Source: a virus. Taken from it: DNA of 64,000 bases. The position numbers and the translations under genes are program-made. Where the stretch lies: the IMG/VR virus record IMGVR_UViG_3300043446_003177, positions 62,001-126,000 of that record, one strand, 5' to 3'. The notes beneath the pieces were generated by a model, which saw only the letters and a list, made by a program, of their open reading frames with translations, was not told the origin of the DNA and made no database searches. This document shows, piece after piece, positions 26,989-35,100 of this stretch (position 1 is its first letter; each line of letters opens with the position of its first letter).

Positions 26989-27003
26989 CCGTGTCGATCA
27001 CGG
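26989..27003 (+). promoter_or_regulatory. leader hairpin CCGTG-TCGAT-CACGG
   Basis: A perfect stem, extendable to 6 bp (CCCGTG/CACGGG), 8 nt before ATG 27012. It matches the hairpin at 23858-23872 except for the last loop base. It lies just after the TACAAT -10 box (26965-26970), so it should be at the 5' end of the transcript. Confidence 0.5.
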
Positions 27004-27011
27004 GTCACCCT

Positions 27012-27230
27012 ATGTCCCCCGTCCGCATCAAAGACGCCCGCCGTACCCTTGACCGCTTGGGTATGGTCTGCCGTGAGGGTGCTAAGCATCGCATCTACAC
27101 TCACCCAACCCGCCCCGATCTTCGGATGACTCTGCCCCATCGCGGTTCGGGTGGGCGTCCTACGCTGTCCGTTGGTCTGTCGTCCTCATTTCATAAGTTC
27201 GTGGCGGCAGTGGAAGCGGTTCGTTCGTGA
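27012..27230 (+). CDS. cassette 11, HicA/YcfA-like protein
   Basis: 72 residues from ATG 27012. DARRTLDRLGMVCREGAKHR, IYTHPTRPDLRMTLPH and the final helix resemble HicA: helix, strand with G-x-K/S-H, strand, strand ending P-H, helix. HicA toxins cut mRNA and are usually paired with a HicB antitoxin; none follows here. The HicA-type histidine is His26. A host mRNA degradation or RNA-binding role is inferred. The leader hairpin may control it. Confidence 0.6.
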   Translation: MSPVRIKDARRTLDRLGMVCREGAKHRIYTHPTRPDLRMTLPHRGSGGRPTLSVGLSSSFHKFVAAVEAVRS

Positions 27231-27471
27231 AGGGCAGCGGGCAGTGTATGGTATAACGTTATCGTTATGCCCGCCCGCCGCGCCCCCTTATATAAAAATC
27301 GATAACTACCCTAACCTACAACGGACCAAAAGAGCGAGAGAGATATAAAGAGACTGAAAAAATTTTTGGGTAGAAAAAACCGAAAAAGGGGTTTTATAAA
27401 CCTGCATATATAATGGGAAATAACTGAGGTTGTCTCAAAAATTTTTTCGGCGCATAATTCCAGATAATCTT
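27231..27471 (+). other. AT/GC transition, non-coding
   Basis: No supported gene. It holds the perfect palindrome ATAACGTTAT (27253-27262), a GC-rich run, then very AT-rich sequence, the dyad GGTTT-TAT-AAACC (27390-27402) and TATAAT at 27409-27414, 57 nt before the next ATG. Base composition switches here from the GC-rich cassettes to the AT-rich late region. Confidence 0.55.
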
Positions 27472-27633
27472 ATGAAGACTGTATATTGCATCTACGCGAA
27501 AGGCAGACGCATTTTTGAAAATTTATCAGAGGATGATTTTCAGCAAATCTGGACAGGGCTAAATCAACTAGTCTCGATATATACGGATGTCGAACGAGAG
27601 GATCTGAGTTTTACGCAAATAGAAATTGAGTAA
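27472..27633 (+). CDS. small hypothetical protein, paralog of 28458 gene
   Basis: 53 residues from ATG 27472 (MKTVYCIYAKGRRIFENLSE ... LSFTQIEIE). The layout (strand, G-R-x-I, LS-x-x helix, acidic D-x-x-D, terminal E-rich strand) matches the product at 28458, which suggests duplication around the glycosyltransferase gene. Function unknown. Confidence 0.65.
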   Translation: MKTVYCIYAKGRRIFENLSEDDFQQIWTGLNQLVSIYTDVEREDLSFTQIEIE

Positions 27634-27684
27634 TTGACTTATTCAAGACAATAGACTAAAATTGATCTGAGGTTACTAAAACTT

Positions 27685-28458
27685 ATGGCAAAAGGATTTA
27701 CTGTTAAAACTGTTGCGCCTAAACCCAAAGCCACTGGCGAAGATTGGGATTATGACGCAATTAAAAAAAGAATGCAAGGTAAGAACATTGTATTCTGTCT
27801 ACCTGGGAGGGGATGCTCATTTCTCTTCCTGAAAAATTTCGTGCAACTTTGTTTTGATCTCGTCCAGAATGGAATGAGTATTCAAATTTCTCAAGATTAC
27901 TCGTCGATGGTAAACTTTGCACGTTGTAAGTGTCTCGGAGCAAATGTTCTGAGGGGTCCGAAGCAGATTCCCTGGGACGGTAAGCTTCCTTACGATTATC
28001 AACTGTGGATTGATAGTGATATCGTATTCACCACTGAAAAGTTCTGGCAACTCTGTGATCTGGCTTTCCCAGAAGAAGGGGAAGAGCGTGAAATCGCTGC
28101 TGGTTGGTATTGCACAGAAGATGGTTCAACCACTTCCGTTGCTCACTGGTTGGAAGAAGATGATTTCCGTAAGAACGGTGGCGTCATGAATCATGAAACA
28201 CTTGATACCATGAGCAAGCGTCGCAAACCATTTACTGTCGATTACACAGGATTTGGTTGGGTTCTGATTAAGAACGGTGTCTTTGAAAATCTGGAATATC
28301 CTTGGTTTGCACCTAAGATGCAAGTCTTTGAGTCCGGTAATGTACAAGACATGTGTGGCGAGGATGTCTCATTCTGTCTAGATGCTAAGGATGCAGGCTT
28401 TGAAATCTGGTGCGACCCTCGTGTTCGCGTCGGTCACGAAAAGACTCGTATCATCTGA
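27685..28458 (+). CDS. GT-A type glycosyltransferase-like protein
   Basis: 257 residues. NIVFCLPGRGCSFLFLKNFV starts a Rossmann-like core; the metal-binding DxD motif is WIDSDIVF (Asp110, Asp112). GEDVSFCLDAKDAGFEIWCD and VGHEKT near the C-terminus fit the acceptor-side acidic residue and a late His of GT-A enzymes. It would transfer sugar from a nucleotide-sugar donor; the acceptor is unknown. Proteins of this type are frequent in T4-like cyanophages. Confidence 0.8.
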   Translation: MAKGFTVKTVAPKPKATGEDWDYDAIKKRMQGKNIVFCLPGRGCSFLFLKNFVQLCFDLVQNGMSIQISQDYSSMVNFARCKCLGANVLRGPKQIPWDGKLPYDYQLWIDSDIVFTTEKFWQLCDLAFPEEGEEREIAAGWYCTEDGSTTSVAHWLEEDDFRKNGGVMNHETLDTMSKRRKPFTVDYTGFGWVLIKNGVFENLEYPWFAPKMQVFESGNVQDMCGEDVSFCLDAKDAGFEIWCDPRVRVGHEKTRII

Positions 28459-28646
28459 TGAAATACAATATTCTTTATAACGGTCGGAAAATATATCAAA
28501 GCCTCTCACAAGAAGAGTGCTTAGAGATACTGCAAGACTTTTCTGAAGAATATTATGAAAAAGATTCTGATATTGATGTAAACTTAATTGAATTGGAGGA
28601 AATCTATGGCGAAGAGACCAGCACTGGGAAACAAGATTGTAATTGA
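28458..28646 (+). CDS. small acidic hypothetical protein
   Basis: 62 residues from ATG 28458, in a TGATG overlap with the glycosyltransferase. MKYNILYNGRKIYQSLSQEE resembles the start of the 27472 product. A highly acidic C-terminus. Function unknown. Confidence 0.65.
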   Translation: MKYNILYNGRKIYQSLSQEECLEILQDFSEEYYEKDSDIDVNLIELEEIYGEETSTGKQDCN

Positions 28647-28749
28647 GTCAAAACCGAAGAAAAGTCGTCAAGGACAAGGTAAACATACTAAATATTCAGC
28701 AAGCAGCCGTAATGGCGCTGGAAAACGTTACCGAGGTCAAGGTAAATGA
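28606..28749 (+). CDS. small very basic protein
   Basis: 47 residues (MAKRPALGNKIVIESKPKKS ... GKRYRGQGK), rich in Lys, Arg, Gly and Ser, without hydrophobic core. SD TTGGAGG sits 6 nt before the ATG. It overlaps the upstream gene by 41 nt. A nucleic-acid-binding role is plausible from charge only. Confidence 0.6.
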   Translation: MAKRPALGNKIVIESKPKKSRQGQGKHTKYSASSRNGAGKRYRGQGK

Positions 28750-28895
28750 GCGAACCTACAGAATATAAGTGGGAATGCGGAAAAGTTAATGGGGGTAATC
28801 CTATTGTGACTTCATATTATGATAGTCCCGATATGCCCACACCAGTAGAAAACAGAGAAACTACAGAAACTCCTGTAGAGTCTTCTCCAGAATAA
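28746..28895 (+). CDS. small Pro/Thr/Glu-rich protein
   Basis: 49 residues (MSEPTEYKWECGKVNGGNPI ... TPVESSPE). A short folded start and a disordered acidic tail. ATGA overlap with the basic protein gene; the stop is followed by a terminator. Function unknown. Confidence 0.6.
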   Translation: MSEPTEYKWECGKVNGGNPIVTSYYDSPDMPTPVENRETTETPVESSPE

Positions 28896-28904
28896 GAATC
28901 TTAA

Positions 28905-28926
28905 GGGCGCTTCGGCGTCCTTTTTT
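28905..28926 (+). terminator. strong intrinsic terminator
   Basis: GGGCGC, TTCG loop, GCGTCC (one G-U pair), then TTTTTT. It lies 10 nt after a stop codon and closes the unit that includes the glycosyltransferase gene. Confidence 0.9.
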
Positions 28927-28944
28927 ATTAGCCGGATTCTCTCT

Positions 28945-29544
28945 ATGTATTACCTAGATTCCAAAGATGAATGGGAGTCTATACATTCAAAAGATTTGTG
29001 GGTTTATAATAAATTGTTTCTGAGTCATCGTCTTGGATATCTTTGTGGACCTCCAGGAGTCCCAGTACCAACACCAGGACATTATATTGTGCGTCCATCT
29101 TTCAATTTATTGGGTATGAGTCGGTTTGCTCGTATAGAATGGATAGAATCCTCTACAGAGCACCTTCATCCGGCTGAATTTTGGTGTGAAATCTTTGAAG
29201 GAGAACATATTAGTGTTGATTTTCAAAATCGCTTACCAGTTCTTGTTGTACTTGGTGAAAGAGATCCGGAAAATCCTCTATATAAATGGAAAAAATGGTC
29301 CAAAATTAACCAAAAAATCGAATTTCCTCCAATTTTATCGGAATTGGAAGGAAACTATGAGTGGATTAACTGTGAATTTATCGGAAATCGACTCATAGAA
29401 GTTCATTTTAGACAAAATCCAGATTTCAGATATAATAATAGTGTTGCTATTCCAGTCTGGGACGACCAAAATGGGCAAAATTTTGAAAAATATACGTTTG
29501 TAGAGGATAAAGATTACTTAAGAAAAGGATTTTTTGTTGATTAA
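28945..29544 (+). CDS. conserved cyanophage hypothetical protein
   Basis: 199 residues. Starts MYYLDSKDEWESIHSKDLWV; GPPGVPVPTPGHYIVRPSFN and GMSRFARIEWIES follow, then an ordered alpha-beta C-terminal half. The pattern is familiar from T4-like cyanophages, where it is uncharacterised. It recalls ATP-grasp-like folds only weakly. No SD before the ATG. Function unknown. Confidence 0.65.
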   Translation: MYYLDSKDEWESIHSKDLWVYNKLFLSHRLGYLCGPPGVPVPTPGHYIVRPSFNLLGMSRFARIEWIESSTEHLHPAEFWCEIFEGEHISVDFQNRLPVLVVLGERDPENPLYKWKKWSKINQKIEFPPILSELEGNYEWINCEFIGNRLIEVHFRQNPDFRYNNSVAIPVWDDQNGQNFEKYTFVEDKDYLRKGFFVD

Positions 29545-29590
29545 CGGGATAGAACCCCGTAAAAAGTTCTGATTTATCAAAATCAGGAGA
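29544..29590 (+). promoter_or_regulatory. two hairpins upstream of, and touching, an SD
   Basis: ACGGG (29544-29548) pairs with CCCGT (29556-29560). CTGATTT (29569-29575) pairs with AAATCAG (29580-29586), and the second stem ends inside the SD AGGAGA (29585-29590). This could regulate translation of the gene at 29596; it is not a terminator, as no T-run follows. Confidence 0.45.
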
Positions 29591-29595
29591 AAAAA

Positions 29596-29778
29596 ATGAA
29601 TCAATCCGAAAAAAGTCAAATGTTGCGCGAAATTTCGCACGACGACTTAACCCCCAAAAAGCACAATTTTGAGGTTCAGAACGAAATTCACGAAAAAATT
29701 AGAAATGATGATGATTATGATGATTGGGAGTATGGAACTGAACCCATTTACGCATCAAAAATCATCAAAGAATCGTAA
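29596..29778 (+). CDS. small acidic hypothetical protein
   Basis: 60 residues (MNQSEKSQMLREISHDDLTP ... SKIIKES), with a central acidic run (NDDDYDDWEYG). Last gene before gp25. Its stop overlaps the late-promoter-like TAATAAATA. Function unknown. Confidence 0.6.
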   Translation: MNQSEKSQMLREISHDDLTPKKHNFEVQNEIHEKIRNDDDYDDWEYGTEPIYASKIIKES

Positions 29779-29784
29779 TAAATA
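29776..29784 (+). promoter_or_regulatory. late promoter (TAATAAATA)
   Basis: Matches the T4-like late promoter core, 20 nt before ATG 29805 of gp25. It should open the baseplate gene block and be read by RNA polymerase with a gp55-like sigma factor (general T4 knowledge). Confidence 0.6.
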
Positions 29785-29804
29785 AGATAGAATTGTACTA
29801 TTAA

Positions 29805-30206
29805 ATGCCAGTAGAGAGAGTCAGTAAGGCTTTTAAAGATACTAGTTTATCTTTTCAGGTTAATCCCCTGAATAAAGATCTTATTGCTCTCAAAAATGAA
29901 ACTGCAATTTCTAGATCCGTTAAAAATTTAGTATTGACCAATAGAGGTGAAAGATTTTTTGATCCTTTTTACGGATCTAGAATTAAAAAATTGTTATTTG
30001 AAAATATGGATGAAATTACGGCAAAATATTTGGAAGATGAAATTAAGTTTGTAATAAACAATTATGAACCTAGAGTATCTTTAAACTTTGTCGAAGTAAC
30101 TCCAAACTATGATATTAATCAATTTGATGTGTTGATCGATTATAGAATTGTTGGTATTGATGCAACATCTCAAGAATTATCATTTGCTTTACTACCTACA
30201 AGATAA
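29805..30206 (+). CDS. 25: baseplate wedge subunit gp25
   Basis: 133 residues, against 132 in T4. DTSLSFQVNPLNKDLIALKN, AISRSVKNLVLTNRGERFF, FYGSRIKKLLFENMDEITA and YLEDEIKFVINNYEPRVSL match the gp25/lysozyme-like baseplate family. In T4 it joins gp6 and gp53 in the wedge core and helps trigger sheath contraction. It is followed directly by gp6, as expected for cyanophages. Confidence 0.95.
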   Translation: MPVERVSKAFKDTSLSFQVNPLNKDLIALKNETAISRSVKNLVLTNRGERFFDPFYGSRIKKLLFENMDEITAKYLEDEIKFVINNYEPRVSLNFVEVTPNYDINQFDVLIDYRIVGIDATSQELSFALLPTR

Positions 30207-32132
30207 ATGCCACTAGTAAACTTTACAAATTTAGATTTCGATCAAATCAAAGTTACGCTCAGAGAGTATCTAAGAGCGAACTCAAACTTTACTGACTATG
30301 ATTTCGATGGATCTAATTTGTCGGCAATTTTAGAAGTATTAGCATATAACACTTATATCAATGCTTACAATGCTAATATGATTAGCAATGAAGTGTTTAT
30401 TGATAGTGCTACTCTTAGAGAGAATATTGTAGCACTTGCAAGGAATATTGGGTATATTCCAAGGTCAAGAAAGTCAGCAAAAGCAACAGTAACCTTCAGC
30501 GTTAACACCAGTAACATCGGTCTTACAGAAGATCCAGTTACTTTGACTTTAAAAAAAGGAATAGTTTTTACATCTGAGAATGTATTTGGAGAAAATTATG
30601 TCTTTTCCATTCCACACGACATTACAGTTCCCGTAGTCTCAAATATTGCAAACTTTGATCAGATTGAAATTTATGAAGGAACGTATATAAATGCAAACTT
30701 TACATATCAATCAAATAATCCAAATCAAAGATTTATATTAAATAACCCAAATATTGATACATCTTTAATTAATATCTTAGTAAGAGATAACGAACAAAGC
30801 ACCGTATCTAGAAATTATAATATTGTCGATAACTTATTTGGAGTCACCTCAACATCAAGAGTTTGCTTTATACAAGAAGTAGAAGATCAAAGGTATGAAC
30901 TAATTTTTGGTGATGGTAAATTTGGAGCAGCACTTGAAAATAACAATTATATTAATGTATCATATGTTGTTACTAATGGACCTTCTGGAAATAACATCTC
31001 AGCGTTCAACTATAATGGAAGAATTTTAGATAACAATGATAATATTATAACTTCAGGAATATCTGCTATTCAAACAAATACACCTGCTCAAGGTGGTGCT
31101 GAAATTGAATCCGTATCTTCTATCAGAAAATATGCTCCAAGGATATATTCGGCACAAAATAGAGCAGTGACTGCTGCAGATTATGAAGCGATTATTCCAA
31201 GAATTTATAAAGATACTGAGTCAGTATCTACTTTTGGTGGAGAAGAATTGGATCCACCACAATACGGAAGAGTTTATTTGGTGATTAAACCAAAGTCAGG
31301 AAGTTATCTACCTAATAGTATAAAAGAAAATTTAAAAAGAGATTTAAAGAAATACAGTGTAGCTGGAATTATTCCAGAAATTATTGATCTTAAATATCTT
31401 TATGTTGAGGTCAATTCAACGATTAATTATGATTCAAATTCTGCTCCAAGTGCGAATTATGTTTCCTCATTAGTTCAAAAAAATGTTAATAGTTATGCAC
31501 AGTCATCTGAATTAAACAAGTATGGGGCAAAATTCAAGTACAGTAAATTTTTAAAAATAATTGACGAAAGTCATGAATCTATTACATCTAACATAACTAG
31601 AGTTCAGATGAGAAGGGATTTGAGACCTATTCTAAATTCATTTGGTGAATATGAAATTTGTTATGGAAATGAATTTTATGTTAAAGACTCTTGTAAAGGG
31701 TTTAATATAAAAACATCTGGATTTAAAGTGTCTGGAATATCCGGAACAGTTTATATGACTGACCTACCAAGAGCAGGTGGAAAAACGGGAACTATTTTCT
31801 TGTTCAAGAAAACTTCCAATAACAATTATGTTGTTTTAAGGAAATCCATAGGAAGCGTCAATTATGTAAAAGGAGAAATAAAACTAAAACCTATTAATTT
31901 TATTTCAACGAGTAAATTTAAAGGAGCTCCTATTATAGAAATTTCAGTTTCTCCTAAATCAAATGATATTATCGGAAAACAGGATCTTTATCTTCAACTA
32001 GATATTAATAGTAGTAAATTCAATTTAATTCCAGATGATATTTCATCCGGATCAGATCCTGCAGGATCTAACTTTTATAAAAAAAATTCTAACCTACTTT
32101 CAAGTTATTCAACTGGGGAATTAACGAGATAA
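30207..32132 (+). CDS. 6: baseplate wedge subunit gp6
   Basis: 641 residues, against about 660 in T4. LREYLRANSNFTDYDFDGSN, LSAILEVLAYNTYINAYNAN and NRAVTAADYEAIIPRIYKDT are typical of the gp6/baseplate J family. gp6 dimers form the ring linking the wedges. It starts directly after the gp25 stop with no gap. The C-terminal 150 residues are beta-rich and may differ from T4. Confidence 0.92.
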   Translation: MPLVNFTNLDFDQIKVTLREYLRANSNFTDYDFDGSNLSAILEVLAYNTYINAYNANMISNEVFIDSATLRENIVALARNIGYIPRSRKSAKATVTFSVNTSNIGLTEDPVTLTLKKGIVFTSENVFGENYVFSIPHDITVPVVSNIANFDQIEIYEGTYINANFTYQSNNPNQRFILNNPNIDTSLINILVRDNEQSTVSRNYNIVDNLFGVTSTSRVCFIQEVEDQRYELIFGDGKFGAALENNNYINVSYVVTNGPSGNNISAFNYNGRILDNNDNIITSGISAIQTNTPAQGGAEIESVSSIRKYAPRIYSAQNRAVTAADYEAIIPRIYKDTESVSTFGGEELDPPQYGRVYLVIKPKSGSYLPNSIKENLKRDLKKYSVAGIIPEIIDLKYLYVEVNSTINYDSNSAPSANYVSSLVQKNVNSYAQSSELNKYGAKFKYSKFLKIIDESHESITSNITRVQMRRDLRPILNSFGEYEICYGNEFYVKDSCKGFNIKTSGFKVSGISGTVYMTDLPRAGGKTGTIFLFKKTSNNNYVVLRKSIGSVNYVKGEIKLKPINFISTSKFKGAPIIEISVSPKSNDIIGKQDLYLQLDINSSKFNLIPDDISSGSDPAGSNFYKKNSNLLSSYSTGELTR

Positions 32133-32136
32133 TAAT

Positions 32137-35100
32137 ATGGTCAAATCAAGAGTAAAAGTTGCGACTGTTTTAGAAAGTCAACTTCCAGAATTTATCAAGG
32201 AAGAGTATCCACTTGCTTCCGAATTTTTATCGCAATATTATAATGCTATAGAGCATCAAGGTGCCCCTCTTGATTTGTTGAATAATATTGACCAGTATGT
32301 AAAATTAGATAATGTTACTGGGTTAGCCAAAACAACTCATCTAACTTCATCTATTGAATTTTATGATAAGACAATAAAAGTAAATTCAACAGAAGGATTT
32401 TCAAACAAATATGGATTACTTCAGATTGGAGATGAAGTAATTACATACACAGGTATAACAACAAATAGTTTTACCGGATGTATTAGGGGATTTGTAGGAA
32501 TAACCTCTTTTAAAAATTCTTTAAAACCTGAAGAATTAGTTTTTTCGGAAACAAATGCTGCTAGCCACGAAAGCAGCTCTGTAGTTAAAAATTTAAATAC
32601 TTTATTTTTAGAAGAATTTTTACTTAAATTAAAAAGACAGTTTGCTCCAGGATTTGATGGTAGAACTTTAGTACCAAATTTAAATGAAAATTTATTCATA
32701 AAGCAAGCAAAAGATTTTTATTCATCCAAGGGAACTGATGAATCATTTAAAATTCTTTTTAAGGCTCTTTATGGAGAAGAGATTGAGGTAGTTAAACCAA
32801 GAGATTATTTATTCCAAGCATCAGATGCTAGATTTAAAAGCACAAAAGATTTAGTAGTTGAGGCAATTGTTGGTGATCCAAGAGACTTAGTTAATAAAAC
32901 TCTAATTCAAGATGAGACTGATTATTCAACTAAGGCATATGGATCTGTAGTAGATGTTGAAAGATTAGTTAAAAATAATAAAGAATATTATAAGATAAGA
33001 TTAGATTATGAATACGATAAAGACATTGCTTTGTCTGGATCAGTTTTTGGAAACTTCACCATTCACCCCAAAACAAAAATAGTCAATACTGAAGATATTG
33101 ATGAAGGATCATCAACAATATCAGTTGACTCTACTGTAGGATTTCCAAATTCTGGAACACTACTGCTAAAAATATCTTTATATGATGATAATGAACTTGC
33201 AAGTATTATAGAAATTCCTTTTACTTATACTGGAAAAACTATTAATCAGTTTTTGGGATGTCAGGGTCTTCCCGAAATTCTAACAAAAAATGAATATGAA
33301 GTCAGAATAAACGATTATGCATATGGACTAACCGATAGTGGAGATCAAGTCAGAGTAAGAGTATCTGGTGTTTTATCTGATCTTGATATCAAAACAAATA
33401 CATACTTGTGCGAATCTGGAGATGATATTAATATTATCTCTCTTGGTAAAGAAGGGTCATCTTCACGCGAAAATAGTTGGGTATATAACATCCCAGTAAC
33501 TTATGCAATTAGATCTATTACAGTTACTTCTTCAGATCCAACTTACAGAATAAGAACTTTTGACCCCCATATAATTTCTAGATTTGATTCGGTAATTTTA
33601 GAATCTGCTGATGGCGTCAAAAAAATTGCAAAGGTTTTAAGAGTAAGTAGTGATGATAGTTTTATCATTGGAGATCAAGGGACTTTAAATTTAAATACAT
33701 CTTATACTGTAACCAGAAGAATTGCTAAAGTAAATACTTTAAATTCTCCAGAATCTAACGTATATAATGCAAATATTCAAAATGTTTATTTTGGAGAAGA
33801 TGATGAATTATATGTAGCTTCAACTTCACTACCAAATTACCAAGAAAGTGTAGATGTTAGAGATTTATCAAAAACTTTTAATGGATCATTCGCCAATACA
33901 GAAATTATAGATATTGGCCCTAATAGTTTTTATACAGGCGATTCAGTTGTTTATAGACCAGGGCCAGAAGGAAATAGGTTAGATCTTGCTGAAGGTGTAT
34001 ATTTTATCAAAAAAATTGATGAAAGAAATATTAAATTATCCAGAAGTAGATCAAATATAAACACAGAGTCTTTTGTAAAGGTTACAGGAAACTTATCTGA
34101 AAATGCAAATAAATTTGAATATTTTGATTTTTCTTATCAAAAACTAGAATCTCAAAATATTATTAGAAAAGTTTGTAATATAACAAACGATTCTAAAACA
34201 TATAAAACAACATCAGGATCTATTGGTATTTTAAAAAATGGAGTTGAGGTTCTCAACTACAAGTCAAAAGATTCTATTTTTTATGGACCAATTGAATCAA
34301 TAGAGGTTTTATCTGAAGGATCTGGATATGACGTTATAAATCCACCGATTTTACAAATTACAGATCCAACTGGAACTGGATGTACTGGATATTGTGCAGT
34401 AACAGGAAAATTAGAAAGAGTTGACATATTAGATAGAGGATTTGACTATCTAGAAAATCCAACTATTACCATATCCGGAGGAGACGGATCTGGAGCTAGA
34501 ATAACTGCAAATTTAATATCAGTAGACCATGAAGTAACTTTTAACTCAACCGAAAAGGGTGGGTTAATTGATGTAGCAAATAGTATAATTGGATTTTCAA
34601 CTGATCATAAGTTCAGACATGGAGAAAGAGTATTTTATTATACAAACAATCAAAGAGCTATCGCAGGATTAACAACTGATGCTTCATATTTTGTATCTGT
34701 TCTTGATTATAAAAGGGTTAGACTATATAAGGAAAAAAATGATGCAATTTCTAGAAGCGACAATTATGTAGGAATTGGAACAACATTTGGTGTTGGAAAT
34801 CATGCATTAAAGTCTGCAAAAAAGAAAAAAATAATAGGATCTGTTAATATCATTTCACCAGGAAGTGGGTATAAAAATAATAAAACTGCAGTAGATACGA
34901 ATGATACTCGCAAGTTTAATGATATCATTATCCCCTTAGATACGATTAAGATCAAAAATCATGGGTATTCTAGCGGAGATATAGTTGTATATGATCCACC
35001 AGCACAACCAATAGGTGGTCTAGCTGCTACATCTTATTATCTAACAAAAGTAGACGCCGACAATTTCAAACTATCCCAACTAGGATCACCTGGACAGGAA

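Noticed and set aside
27253-27262. ATAACGTTAT as an attachment site or origin
   Set aside because: A single 10-bp palindrome in mixed sequence with no integrase or repeats nearby; noted only as part of the transition region.
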